From Panacagrimonas perspica (GTDB taxonomy: Bacteria; Pseudomonadota; Gammaproteobacteria; Nevskiales; Nevskiaceae), in the NCBI RefSeq assembly GCF_004364935.1, contig NZ_SOBT01000009.1, positions 902,398 to 966,397 of the forward strand: 64,000 nt of DNA, read 5' to 3'. The notes under the pieces are model-generated. The model was given only the letters and a program-made list of their open reading frames with translations, made no database searches and was not told the DNA's origin. Of this stretch, positions 56,392-64,000 are shown one piece after another (positions within the stretch are counted from its first letter, which is position 1; each line of letters begins with the position of its first letter). Both the position numbers and the translations under genes were made by a program.

Positions 56392-57579
56392 GTGGGAATG
56401 CGCAAGGCCGCACTTTGGGCCGCGGTAGCAATGGTCACCTCGGCCACGACACTAGCGTTCGCTCAGGACGCTGCAACGACCGAAGCACCGCCCCCGGCCC
56501 CGGCCAAAAGCTCGGCGCTTGAAGGTGCCTACATCGGCGGACTCGGATTCGTTTACCTGACCGACTCGTCCAGGGATTACGACAGCGGCGGCGGTGCTCG
56601 CGCCCTCTTCGGATACCCGATCAGCAAGTCGTTCAACGTTGAAATCTCGGGCTATGGCCAGAATGCCGAGTCCGACGGCGGGCCGCGCGATGACCTCGAT
56701 GGTTGGGGTGTCGGCGTCGACGCGATGATTCCGTTCACGCAGGGACGTCTGCGACCGTTCGGCTTGATCGGGGCCGGCTATCAGCGCGACGAGGCCGGTT
56801 TCGACAAGGAAGACAACGGTTACGTCAACCTCGGTCTGGGCGCCCTGTTCGCCCTCGGCCGCGGCTTCGATCTTCGTGCCGAAGCCCGTTATGTGCCGGT
56901 GTTCACGGGTTCCGGCTCTGCCGATGAATCGCGTTATGACGACGGTCAGCTCGGTCTGGGTCTCCAGTACACGTTCCAGCCGCCCAAGCCCGACACGATT
57001 GTTTACGTTGCGGCGCCTGCGGCCATCGCCGCTGCCCCGATCGTGGATACCGACGGCGACAACGTCCCGGACAGCGCCGACAAGTGCCCCAATACGCCCA
57101 AGGGCGTGCAGGTGAACGAGTTTGGTTGCCCGCTCGACACGGATGGCGACGGCGTCGCCGATTACCTCGACAAGTGCCCCAACACCCCGCGCGGCATGAA
57201 GGTGGATGCGAAGGGTTGCGTGGGCGGCGCCCAGACGTTCCTGCTGCGCGACGTCAACTTCGAATTCGATTCCGACAAGCTGACCGCCAACTCGACCGGT
57301 ATCCTGGACAACGTGGTGGGCGGCATTAAGGATCAGAAGGGTCTGCAGATCGAAGTTGCCGGACACACCGACTCGAAGGGCTCGGATGCCTACAACCTCG
57401 CCCTGTCGAAGCGCCGCGCCGCCTCGGTCAAGGCCTACCTGATCTCCAAGGGTGTTCCTGCTGGCCAGCTCGATTCGCGCGGTTATGGCGAAAAGCAGCC
57501 GGTTGCCACCAACGAGACGGACGAAGGCCGCGCGCAGAACCGCCGCGTCGAACTCCGTATCCAGGATCGGCCGCAGTAA
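56392..57579 (+). CDS. OmpA-family outer-membrane protein with calcium-binding TSP3-like repeats
   Basis: A 395-residue protein: signal peptide (ending AFA-QD), an N-terminal eight-strand beta-barrel (about 40-205, GAYIGGLGFVYLTD to LGLGLQYTFQP), two thrombospondin-type-3-like repeats at about 219-262 (DTDGDNVPDSADKCP and DTDGDGVADYLDKCP), and a C-terminal OmpA peptidoglycan-binding domain (about 270-393; FEFDSDKL, EVAGHTDSKGSDAYN, NRRVELR). This is the OprF/OmpA architecture. The GTG start is supported by AGGAGA 7 bases upstream; an ATG two codons later is too far from that site. Own terminator downstream. Confidence 0.93.
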   Translation: MGMRKAALWAAVAMVTSATTLAFAQDAATTEAPPPAPAKSSALEGAYIGGLGFVYLTDSSRDYDSGGGARALFGYPISKSFNVEISGYGQNAESDGGPRDDLDGWGVGVDAMIPFTQGRLRPFGLIGAGYQRDEAGFDKEDNGYVNLGLGALFALGRGFDLRAEARYVPVFTGSGSADESRYDDGQLGLGLQYTFQPPKPDTIVYVAAPAAIAAAPIVDTDGDNVPDSADKCPNTPKGVQVNEFGCPLDTDGDGVADYLDKCPNTPRGMKVDAKGCVGGAQTFLLRDVNFEFDSDKLTANSTGILDNVVGGIKDQKGLQIEVAGHTDSKGSDAYNLALSKRRAASVKAYLISKGVPAGQLDSRGYGEKQPVATNETDEGRAQNRRVELRIQDRPQ

Positions 57580-57646
57580 TAGAAACCGGATCCCTTGGGC
57601 GCCATTCAACGGCGTTCAGGGAGGTCGGAGGCGACTGCTGAATCAG

Positions 57647-57678
57647 CGCCCGGGCCCTAAAGCCCGGGCGTTTTTTTT
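57647..57678 (+). terminator. Intrinsic terminator of the OmpA-family gene
   Basis: A perfect 9-bp GC stem (CGCCCGGGC with GCCCGGGCG) around a six-base loop is followed by eight T. About 70 bases after the stop. Confidence 0.94.
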
Positions 57679-57806
57679 GGATCGCGAGACGCCGCGGCCT
57701 ACTCCGAAAGGCGAAGCTTGCGTCAGGTTGCTGTGGGGATCTTTAAGCGGGCGACGTGATGGTCCGAGGCGCTGTGCGCACCGTCACGGACGCCGCATAA
57801 CATTCA

Positions 57807-57835
57807 TTGGCTCCCCTAGTTTTCTCCGATAGACT
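57807..57835 (+). promoter_or_regulatory. Candidate sigma70 promoter of the two-partner secretion locus
   Basis: TTGGCT at 57807-57812 and TAGACT at 57830-57835 are separated by 17 bases. The tpsB-type start is 47 bases downstream of the -10, and the OmpA terminator lies upstream, so this would serve the secretion genes alone. Confidence 0.55.
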
Positions 57836-57882
57836 CGGAAATAGGGCGGTCCAGGAAACAGTTCGTTTCTTTCGGGGAAAAG

Positions 57883-59523
57883 ATGTCAAAGAAATATCGA
57901 GCCGCCGCGAGCACTGGTCTGGTGCTGGCGATTTATGGGAGCGTCGCGCTCGCCCAGACGACACCAGGCGCCGTAGGGGATTCGGTCAAGCCGTCGCCAC
58001 AGGTGCCGGAGGCATCGGCCCCTCTGATCCAGCAGCCCGCGCGCAGGCCTCAGAAGCAGATGTCGGTCTCGGCAAAGCTGGTCAACATTCAGCGGTTCGA
58101 ATTCACTGGCAACACGCTATTCGCCAACGATCAGCTTCGAGCGATCACGCTCGAGTACGAAGGACAGGATCTCACGCTGTTCGACATCTTTGACGCGGCC
58201 GACAAGGTTGCGGACTTCTACATCTCGCAGGGCTACACGTTGGCGACGGTCAATGTCCCGCCTCAGAAGATCGAGTCGGGCATCGTCAGGATGGAAGTTT
58301 CGGAAGGAACGGTCGGAAGAGTTACGGTTGAAGGCGCCAAGCGATACAAGAGCGAATCGATCGCGAGCTACCTGGACGGGGTCAAGCCAGGCAACGTCTA
58401 TCGCGGTGCGACGCTGACCGAAGGTCTGAACGTCCTCAACGAACTCCCCGGCTTGAGGACTCGTGCCGTACTGCGACCGAGCGGTGCCCCCGGCGTCAAC
58501 GATGTTTCGGTGATCGCAACCGAAGATCCGTACGACCTCTTCTTCGGCGTGGACAATCACGGTCGCGAGAGCATCGGCGAGATTCGCTTCAGTGCGGGTG
58601 GTGCGCTGAACAATCCGCTTCGCATAGGCGATCAGCTGCAGCTGATGGGCCTGGTGTCGGAGGACGCGCTGCTCAAGTACGGCTTCATCTCCTACAGCGT
58701 TCCCATCAATCACCTGGGTACACGACTGTCGGCTTCTTACGGGCACGCTGATTTCGAGCTCGACGACAAGATCGTCGACGGCGTCAAAGGCGAGAACAAG
58801 ACCGCACGCATCGAGTTGTCCCACAGCTTCATCAGGACGCAGAGTGATCGCCTCCAGATGACGGTGGGAGGCAGCAACACGCGCGCCAACGCCGACCTCT
58901 TCGGACTGCGTCTGCCGGGTGATACCGACCTGACACTGTTCGAGCTCGGCGGCAACCTGCTGCACATCTGGAACAATAGTGCTGCGACGCTGATCACGCT
59001 CGGGGCCTCGAGTAACTTCGCCGATAGCAACCCCAACCAGCTCGCGAAGCCCAAGGGCAAAGACCGCCAGCTCTTCCGCGGCGAAGCTGAAATTCTTCAT
59101 CTCCAGCCGCTGCCGGCAAAGCTGCAGCTTCTACTGCGCGGGGCCGGAACCTATTCGCCGGAAGCCCTACCCGACACCCAGCAGTATTCGCTGGGCGGCC
59201 CGTCCAGCGTGCGCGGTTATCCGTCGTCCGAAGTGCGCGGCGACGCCGGCATCTTCGGCTCCATTACGCTGCGCCGCCCGTTCCAGATCGGGCCTGTGCT
59301 GGCCATGGCGTCGATCTTCGGAGACGCCGGTCGCGTGGAGCGCTACGACCTGCCTGCCGGCTTCGACGACAACGATGCGCTCAGCAGCGTCGGCGCCGGC
59401 CTGGATTTCCGCTACCGCATGATTTCCGCGAAATTCGAAGGGTCAGCACCGCTCGACGATCGACCGGTTTCAGACGGAGACGACGATTTCCGCTTCTTCG
59501 CCTCCGCCGCAGTCAGCTTCTGA
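57883..59523 (+). CDS. Two-partner secretion transporter, ShlB/FhaC/HecB type (TpsB)
   Basis: A 546-residue outer-membrane protein of the Omp85 superfamily. Signal peptide (1-25), a linker, two POTRA domains (about 68-220; FEFTGNTLFANDQL and IVRMEVSEGTVGRVTVEGAKRY), then a 16-strand barrel. The conserved loop-6 motif is SSVRGYPSSEVRGD, with Val443-Arg-Gly-Tyr446, and the C-terminus ends in Phe (AAVSF) as outer-membrane barrels do. It recognises the TPS domain of its partner and exports it. The partner gene starts 9 bases downstream. Confidence 0.93.
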   Translation: MSKKYRAAASTGLVLAIYGSVALAQTTPGAVGDSVKPSPQVPEASAPLIQQPARRPQKQMSVSAKLVNIQRFEFTGNTLFANDQLRAITLEYEGQDLTLFDIFDAADKVADFYISQGYTLATVNVPPQKIESGIVRMEVSEGTVGRVTVEGAKRYKSESIASYLDGVKPGNVYRGATLTEGLNVLNELPGLRTRAVLRPSGAPGVNDVSVIATEDPYDLFFGVDNHGRESIGEIRFSAGGALNNPLRIGDQLQLMGLVSEDALLKYGFISYSVPINHLGTRLSASYGHADFELDDKIVDGVKGENKTARIELSHSFIRTQSDRLQMTVGGSNTRANADLFGLRLPGDTDLTLFELGGNLLHIWNNSAATLITLGASSNFADSNPNQLAKPKGKDRQLFRGEAEILHLQPLPAKLQLLLRGAGTYSPEALPDTQQYSLGGPSSVRGYPSSEVRGDAGIFGSITLRRPFQIGPVLAMASIFGDAGRVERYDLPAGFDDNDALSSVGAGLDFRYRMISAKFEGSAPLDDRPVSDGDDDFRFFASAAVSF

Positions 59524-59532
59524 GGGATCCCC

Positions 59533-62500
59533 ATGCTCCCGACCAAATTCGGATTCAAGCTCAACCCCTATCTCTGCGCGCTGCTGCCGCTGGCGATGCA
59601 CAGCGTTGCGTTTGCGCAAGGGTTGCCGACTTCGCTGCCGACGGGAGGCCAGGTCGTAAGCGGCTCCGCCGTCATCACCACCGGCACGGACTTCAACGAC
59701 ACAGACTTCGTGCACGTGGCTCAGGGCAGCAGCAACGTGCTGATCAACTGGTCGACGTTCGATATCGCCAACGGCAACATCGTGCAGTTCGATCAGCCCG
59801 ACACCAGCAGCGTGGCGGTAAATCGCGTGCTCAGTCCGAACGCATCGTTCCTGAATGGAGCCTTGAACTCGAACGGCCGCGTGTTCGTGATCAATCCCAA
59901 CGGGATCTTGTTCGGTGCTGGCAGCAGCGTGAACGTCGGCGGTTTGCTGGCAACGACGTTCGATATTTCGGACGCGGATTTCAACGCAGGTCGGTTCGTC
60001 TTCGCGGACAACCCAGCGAATCAGGGGGAGGGCGCGGGCGTTGTTTCGAACGAGGGCTTCATCACGGTCGGCGTCGACGGCCGTAATCCCGCTTGCTGCG
60101 TCATTCCCAATGAAACCGGCAACGGCGGCAGTGAGTTTCCCGAACTTCCGCCGATTGGCGGCGGTGGAGAAGTTGTTACGGCGGATGCCAATTCTGCAGG
60201 GAGCGGAATCGCGATTCTGGCAGGTCGGACTGTCGAAAATTCCGGCAGCATCGAGGCGAGCAACGGGCAGATCGCGCTTGCGAGCGGTTCCTCGCTGGCC
60301 GTCAGCTTCGACAACGGGCTGATCAGTTACGAAGTCACGCCACGCACGATGGAGGCGGTCAACGATCTGGCTGCGATCCGAAACAGTGGCCAACTGATAG
60401 CGAATGGCGGCGCGATAACCCTTCTCGCCCGTGCTTCCGGCACTACGCCTGCCGTCGGCATCCTCAACAGCGGCAGCATTCGCGCCAATGGAATCAGCCT
60501 CGATGGGAATGGCGGCGTCTATCTGACGTCGACCGGTGGATCGATCGAGAGCACCGGGACGATCGATGTCAGCGCGTCGGATGATCCCTACGACGACGGG
60601 GGCGAGTCTTCCCTATACACGCCGCAGGCGATCAGGATCGAGAGCGACCGCAGCGTCGTCATCGGTGCGGTCGGTCAGTTGATCGACGACTCGTTCGATG
60701 GGCCGGCAACGATTACCGCGAACGGGCCTTTGGTCAACGCGGACGCCGGCGGCGTGCCTAGCGCAGGGACCATTCTGATCCAGGGCGCTGACGTCACGCT
60801 CAACGAGGCGTCCATCAGTGGTGCAAGCCAGGTCCGGATCGTCGCGACGGCAGGTGACGTCTCGGATGAATCGGGTAGCCAGGTCTCGGGATCCGCGATA
60901 GGGATCGGCGCGACGGGAAATGTCGTACTCGGCGGCTCGTACAGCTCGTTCATCAACTCCGAAGTGCCGGAGGTGCCGGGCCTGGAAGACGCCCTGGACC
61001 CTGGGAGCATTTCCATCCAAGGTGCCGCTGTCGCATTGAATGGCGCGTCCGCGGATGCAGCGAGCCAATTCCGCGTTGTCGCTACCACGGGCGACATTAC
61101 CAGTTCCTCTTCGACCGAAATTTCCGGCGATTCTCTGGATTTCCAGGCAGCAGGGGATATTGAGCTCGCGGGCTCGTTTTCCGCAGGAACGGTGCCTGGC
61201 CCCGAAGTACTGACAGCGGTGAGCAAAGAGGGGGCGACCGGTCCTGGAAGCGTTTTCATCCAGGGGGCCACGGTCGCTCTGAACGGGGCGCAAATCGAGG
61301 CGACGGGACCGGTCTACATTGCCGCCACATCGGGGGACCTCGACGCGCTCTCGGGTTCCAACGACATCTCCGGCAGCGCGCTGGATCTTCGTGCGACGGG
61401 GAGCGTGAAACTTAGCGGCTCCTATCAGGCAGCGCCGATTGATGGCTCCGGCGTACTGATGACACCAAATCTCGACGGATCGTCGAGCCCCGGGACCGTG
61501 TTCATCCGCGGAGCCGAGGTCGTCTTTGATAACGCGTTCATCGACGGCCAGGGTGAGGTACGAGTCGTTGCCACAAACGGTGACGTCACCGATCTTGGTG
61601 GCCTGGATGATGGGGATGGTCCTTCGAACCGGATATTCGGGGGTGCTTTGGGCATCCAGGCGTCGGGGAGCATTGACCTGGGCAGGTCCGAGTTGCGGGT
61701 GGGAACCGGCGAGACTTTGATCGGAGGCGACCCTAGCGTTGGCGACCGGCCAGGATTGATCGAGCAGCTTCGAGCACTCTATCCATCGCAACAAGAAAGC
61801 GTCGCGCTCCTATCTCCACGTGCGGATGGAATCGAGCTCGACGAGGTGCCAGATAGCCCCGGCGGCGCCCCCCTCTACATTCCTGAGCACGAGCGGCCGA
61901 ACGCCAGCTTCGTTTCGGGCGAGGACGGCTCGGTTCTGCTCGGTGGTCAGGGCGGTAGCTTGTACGTCGGTGGTGATTATCTTTACATCCAAACCAACGT
62001 CTACAGTTTTCAGTTAGCTGCTGAACCTACTCTTTCTATTTCGCAGGTCCACACCGCGTCGTCCTCATCGTTCCCCCTATTCATGCAGTACGTGCCTGCG
62101 TCGCCCGGCGGTTCCGTCGGCTTCGAGCAGAATCTAGGTCAGGGGGCTGACCTGAATTTGTCGCCAGCATCTTTCGCCAATTTCCCTGGGGCAACGCTGG
62201 TGTTCGGCAGCACTGCGAATCCTGGAGATGTCGTGATTGGGGATGACGGCTCCGTTGATGAAGGGACCAACGGGTTCAATTACGTTCTTGCTGCGGGCCC
62301 TGGCGGGTTGATCTACAACTCGGACGGGATCGAGACGGATGGTGAGGTCATCGTGCTGGGGCGGGAGGCGACGGATGGGCCGCGGCCCCCGATAGATCCG
62401 CCGCGGATACCTGATGTGTTGTATCCGTCGCCGCTTCCGCCCCGCCCAACAGCCGAATTCATCGCGGCCCGAAGTGAGCCGGTGTCGAATGGAGCCCCGG

Positions 62501-62583
62501 ACGTGACGTTTGATCTCGCCGCCGCGTTGGATAGCACCATCCAGTACAAATCTGCCGCTGGCTCTGTTCTCGCGTGTCAGTAA
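59533..62583 (+). CDS. Filamentous-hemagglutinin-type exoprotein (TpsA)
   Basis: A 1016-residue exoprotein. Signal peptide (1-28, SVAFA-Q) and an N-terminal TPS domain (about 30-280), with the NGNIVQFDQP stretch and NPNGILFG motif at about 121 that mediate recognition by the TpsB partner. A right-handed beta-helix of adhesin type follows, including four tandem repeats of about 80 residues (see separate entry). The C-terminus is Pro-rich and has no toxin domain I recognise. The length is short for FHA adhesins (often over 2000). No ESPR extended signal is seen. It is 9 bases after tpsB and 10 before a FecR-domain gene. Confidence 0.92.
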   Translation: MLPTKFGFKLNPYLCALLPLAMHSVAFAQGLPTSLPTGGQVVSGSAVITTGTDFNDTDFVHVAQGSSNVLINWSTFDIANGNIVQFDQPDTSSVAVNRVLSPNASFLNGALNSNGRVFVINPNGILFGAGSSVNVGGLLATTFDISDADFNAGRFVFADNPANQGEGAGVVSNEGFITVGVDGRNPACCVIPNETGNGGSEFPELPPIGGGGEVVTADANSAGSGIAILAGRTVENSGSIEASNGQIALASGSSLAVSFDNGLISYEVTPRTMEAVNDLAAIRNSGQLIANGGAITLLARASGTTPAVGILNSGSIRANGISLDGNGGVYLTSTGGSIESTGTIDVSASDDPYDDGGESSLYTPQAIRIESDRSVVIGAVGQLIDDSFDGPATITANGPLVNADAGGVPSAGTILIQGADVTLNEASISGASQVRIVATAGDVSDESGSQVSGSAIGIGATGNVVLGGSYSSFINSEVPEVPGLEDALDPGSISIQGAAVALNGASADAASQFRVVATTGDITSSSSTEISGDSLDFQAAGDIELAGSFSAGTVPGPEVLTAVSKEGATGPGSVFIQGATVALNGAQIEATGPVYIAATSGDLDALSGSNDISGSALDLRATGSVKLSGSYQAAPIDGSGVLMTPNLDGSSSPGTVFIRGAEVVFDNAFIDGQGEVRVVATNGDVTDLGGLDDGDGPSNRIFGGALGIQASGSIDLGRSELRVGTGETLIGGDPSVGDRPGLIEQLRALYPSQQESVALLSPRADGIELDEVPDSPGGAPLYIPEHERPNASFVSGEDGSVLLGGQGGSLYVGGDYLYIQTNVYSFQLAAEPTLSISQVHTASSSSFPLFMQYVPASPGGSVGFEQNLGQGADLNLSPASFANFPGATLVFGSTANPGDVVIGDDGSVDEGTNGFNYVLAAGPGGLIYNSDGIETDGEVIVLGREATDGPRPPIDPPRIPDVLYPSPLPPRPTAEFIAARSEPVSNGAPDVTFDLAAALDSTIQYKSAAGSVLACQ
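60763..61730 (+). repeat. Four tandem coding repeats of about 80 residues in the TpsA-type protein
   Basis: The repeats start at about 60763, 61000, 61243 and 61489, with spacings of 237, 243 and 246 bases. Each begins with a variant of PGSVFIQGATVALNGA and continues with VVATxGDI and, in the first three, a LxxTGxVxLxGSY ending. They are diverged but in register and form part of the beta-helix. The end of the last unit is approximate. Confidence 0.8.
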
Positions 62584-62593
62584 GGTCAAACGA

Positions 62594-63388
62594 ATGAACC
62601 TCAAATTTTGGGCTCGCACTGGCATCCTGGTGACCACCACTTGGCTGGGTGCCAGCGGCGTTGGCTTCGCCGCGGACGCGGTTGCGGAAATCCGGTTCGC
62701 CTCGGGGCAGGGTACTGTCAGCAACGGCGATGATGGCTCCATGCGCGCCGTCGCGAAGGGTGACAAGGTCTACTCCGGCGATATCATCAGTTCCGGGCCC
62801 ACCACCTACATCAACCTGAAGTTCGTCGACGGCTCCTTCGTCCTGATCCGGCCCAAGTCTCGTTTTCAGATCGAAGACTTCCAGATGGCCGGTGCCGCCA
62901 AGCCGGCTGCAGCGAAGGTCAAGCCCGGACAGGTCGCGGCTGCTGCTTCAGCGCCTGCCATCGATGGTTCCCGTGCGTTTTTCCGTCTGCTCAAAGGCGG
63001 GTTCCGGGCGGTTTCCGGAACGATTGGCAAGTTGAACCGCAGCGAATACCGCGTGAGCACCGCGGTGGCAACGATCGGTATTCGCGGCACGGATTACACC
63101 GCCGTCGTCTGTGATGCCGCGTGTGCCGCCGATCCGGTGATCCGGGGCGAGATCACGGAAGGCTACGTCGCCGAAGGCGGCCTCGTCACTGGCGTCGAAA
63201 CCGGTGGCGTCGACGTCGAGAGTGAAGGCAAGAACTGCGATCAGAAGGAAAAGATCGGCATCATCTGCCCGGTCGACGCAGAGCAGAATCTGCTGGTGAC
63301 GCGGGACGGATCCCAGTTCCGTCTGAGTGAAATTCCGAAATTCCTCGCGACGGATCCCATTCCCGACCCGCGTTCTTGCGGAGGCTGA
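62594..63388 (+). CDS. Secreted FecR-domain protein
   Basis: A 264-residue protein with signal peptide (about 1-26, GVGFA-AD) and a FecR domain (about 35-105): VAKGDKVYSGDIISSGPTTYI and KFVDGSFVLIRPKSRFQIE are its hallmarks. A second segment (TAVATIGIRGTDYTAVVC) is the typical IGIRGTxY part of secreted FecR-domain proteins that have no anti-sigma helix. Six cysteines in the C-terminal third may form disulfides. There is no sigma factor nearby, so a signalling role like FecR is unlikely. It is probably an accessory or surface partner of the TPS exoprotein. ATG 62594 is 10 bases after tpsA. Confidence 0.88.
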   Translation: MNLKFWARTGILVTTTWLGASGVGFAADAVAEIRFASGQGTVSNGDDGSMRAVAKGDKVYSGDIISSGPTTYINLKFVDGSFVLIRPKSRFQIEDFQMAGAAKPAAAKVKPGQVAAAASAPAIDGSRAFFRLLKGGFRAVSGTIGKLNRSEYRVSTAVATIGIRGTDYTAVVCDAACAADPVIRGEITEGYVAEGGLVTGVETGGVDVESEGKNCDQKEKIGIICPVDAEQNLLVTRDGSQFRLSEIPKFLATDPIPDPRSCGG

Positions 63389-63554
63389 GCATAGGCCTCG
63401 TAAACGCTGGGTCAGCCGCTCGCAAGGTTTTTTGCCGGCGAGACACCGACCTGGCGTAAGGCGGTGGCCACTTCGCCCAACCCTGTTGGGGTGGCGCCAG
63501 TCGGCGCGACGGCAGCCGTGGGTTACGATCCGCGCTAGGCTCGATCCTCGCTGC

Positions 63555-63575
63555 GTCGCCCGTCAGTCGGGCGAC
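63555..63575 (+). terminator. Weak terminator-like hairpin between the FecR-type and SapC-type genes
   Basis: GTCGCCCG pairs with CGGGCGAC around a five-base loop, followed by a pyrimidine tract (CCGCCCTTTCTT). It is in a 230-base gap that holds no gene. Confidence 0.4.
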
Positions 63576-63618
63576 CCGCCCTTTCTTCATTCATCTTTCT
63601 CTTTTCAATTATTTGCTC

Positions 63619-64000
63619 ATGGCCGAACTCACCCTTACCTCTCCTCCTGGCTACGGCAAGATCGTCATGATGCAGCGGGATGCTCACGCCGGTCTGGGCG
63701 TCAAGCCCGGACTGGACATGCGGTGGACCGCTGGGCTCAACGCTGTATTTCTGAGTGCTGAGGAATTCCGGGTAGCGCTATTCCACTATCCCATCGCTTT
63801 CACACGTGACAGCACGAGCGGCCGCCCCATCCCAATTGCCATTCTTGGCCTCGGCGATCGCGGAAATTTTTTCGTGGATGCAAACGGCAAATGGCGCGAG
63901 GACACCTACGTCCCGGGGTACGTGCGACGTTATCCTTTCTGCCTTTCGCGTCGAGCGGATGGCCAAGAGGGTGTTCTAGCGGTCTGCGTACAAGAGGACT
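63619..64000 (+). CDS. SapC-family protein, 5' part (truncated by window end)
   Basis: The first 127 residues are visible. The N-terminal pattern with GLNAVFLSAEEFRVALFHYPIAF, the IPIAILGLGDRGNFFVDANGKW segment and YVPGYVRRYPFCLSR is that of the SapC family (named after a Campylobacter surface-layer locus; function not well known). SapC genes in proteobacteria often sit near TonB receptors or surface-protein genes, which fits the two-partner secretion block before it. The ATG at 63619 leads directly to MAELTLTSPPGYGKIV. The remainder lies outside the window. Confidence 0.85.
   Translation, partial: MAELTLTSPPGYGKIVMMQRDAHAGLGVKPGLDMRWTAGLNAVFLSAEEFRVALFHYPIAFTRDSTSGRPIPIAILGLGDRGNFFVDANGKWREDTYVPGYVRRYPFCLSRRADGQEGVLAVCVQED

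Noticed and set aside
59533-62583. Contact-dependent inhibition (CdiA) toxin system
   Set aside because: The exoprotein is short, has no C-terminal toxin domain or VENN-type motif, and the next gene is a FecR-domain protein rather than an immunity protein.

Overview
The window is about 64 kb of high-GC DNA from a gammaproteobacterium. The nuo operon runs nuoA to nuoN with a fused nuoCD. Pyruvate dehydrogenase E1 is the single-chain (homodimeric) AceE type, paired with a two-lipoyl AceF. DUF1302, OpgC-type and SapC proteins, a TonB-dependent receptor and acyl-CoA enzymes recall the Nevskiales/Xanthomonadales side of the class. That placement is inference; only the gammaproteobacterial assignment is reasonably firm.

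Layout. Positions 1-2033 hold the 3' half of a 23S rRNA gene, a 5S gene and a strong terminator. Positions 2157-8120 carry a small secreted helix-hairpin-helix protein, an EamA exporter and an oligopeptide ABC transporter (binding protein, two permeases, one ATPase; no second ATPase). Positions 8130-13753 are a lipid or CoA-thioester catabolic block: a flavodoxin-like NAD(P)H oxidoreductase, a crotonase-fold enzyme and a TetR regulator on the minus strand; a long-chain-type acyl-CoA dehydrogenase, a CaiB/racemase-type enzyme and an acetoacetate-decarboxylase-like enzyme on the plus strand. A 26-bp palindrome overlapping a sigma70-like promoter lies between the divergent regulator and dehydrogenase.

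Positions 13768-27448 are mixed accessory genes: an alpha/beta hydrolase, a DUF1302 outer-membrane protein, a small lipoprotein coupled to a broken DUF4166-like gene, a GST, small membrane and periplasmic proteins, an OpgC-like acyltransferase, an SGNH hydrolase, an HPP membrane protein coupled to a TonB-dependent receptor, and a LysR regulator. Positions 27808-36330 hold aceE-aceF, a membrane class III nucleotidyl cyclase and a coupled trio of retropepsin-like protease, RimK ligase and AstE-like deacylase.

Positions 36627-51529 encode complete respiratory complex I, interrupted only by a 138-bp inverted-repeat element between nuoF and nuoG; a related element precedes aceE. Positions 51979-63388 are a cell-surface block: a 1312-residue lipoprotein of unknown function with its own terminator, an OmpA-family protein, and a two-partner secretion locus (TpsB, TpsA with four tandem repeats of about 80 residues, and a secreted FecR-domain protein). 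A SapC-family gene runs off the right edge.

I saw no tRNA, CRISPR array, prophage, transposase or plasmid origin. The most notable observations are the TetR operator, the crotonase whose visible polar residues are His and Asp rather than the hydratase glutamates, the DUF4166-like pseudogene with two amber codons, the cyclase with Gln at the transition-state Arg position, the repeat element inside the nuo operon and the large uncharacterised lipoprotein.
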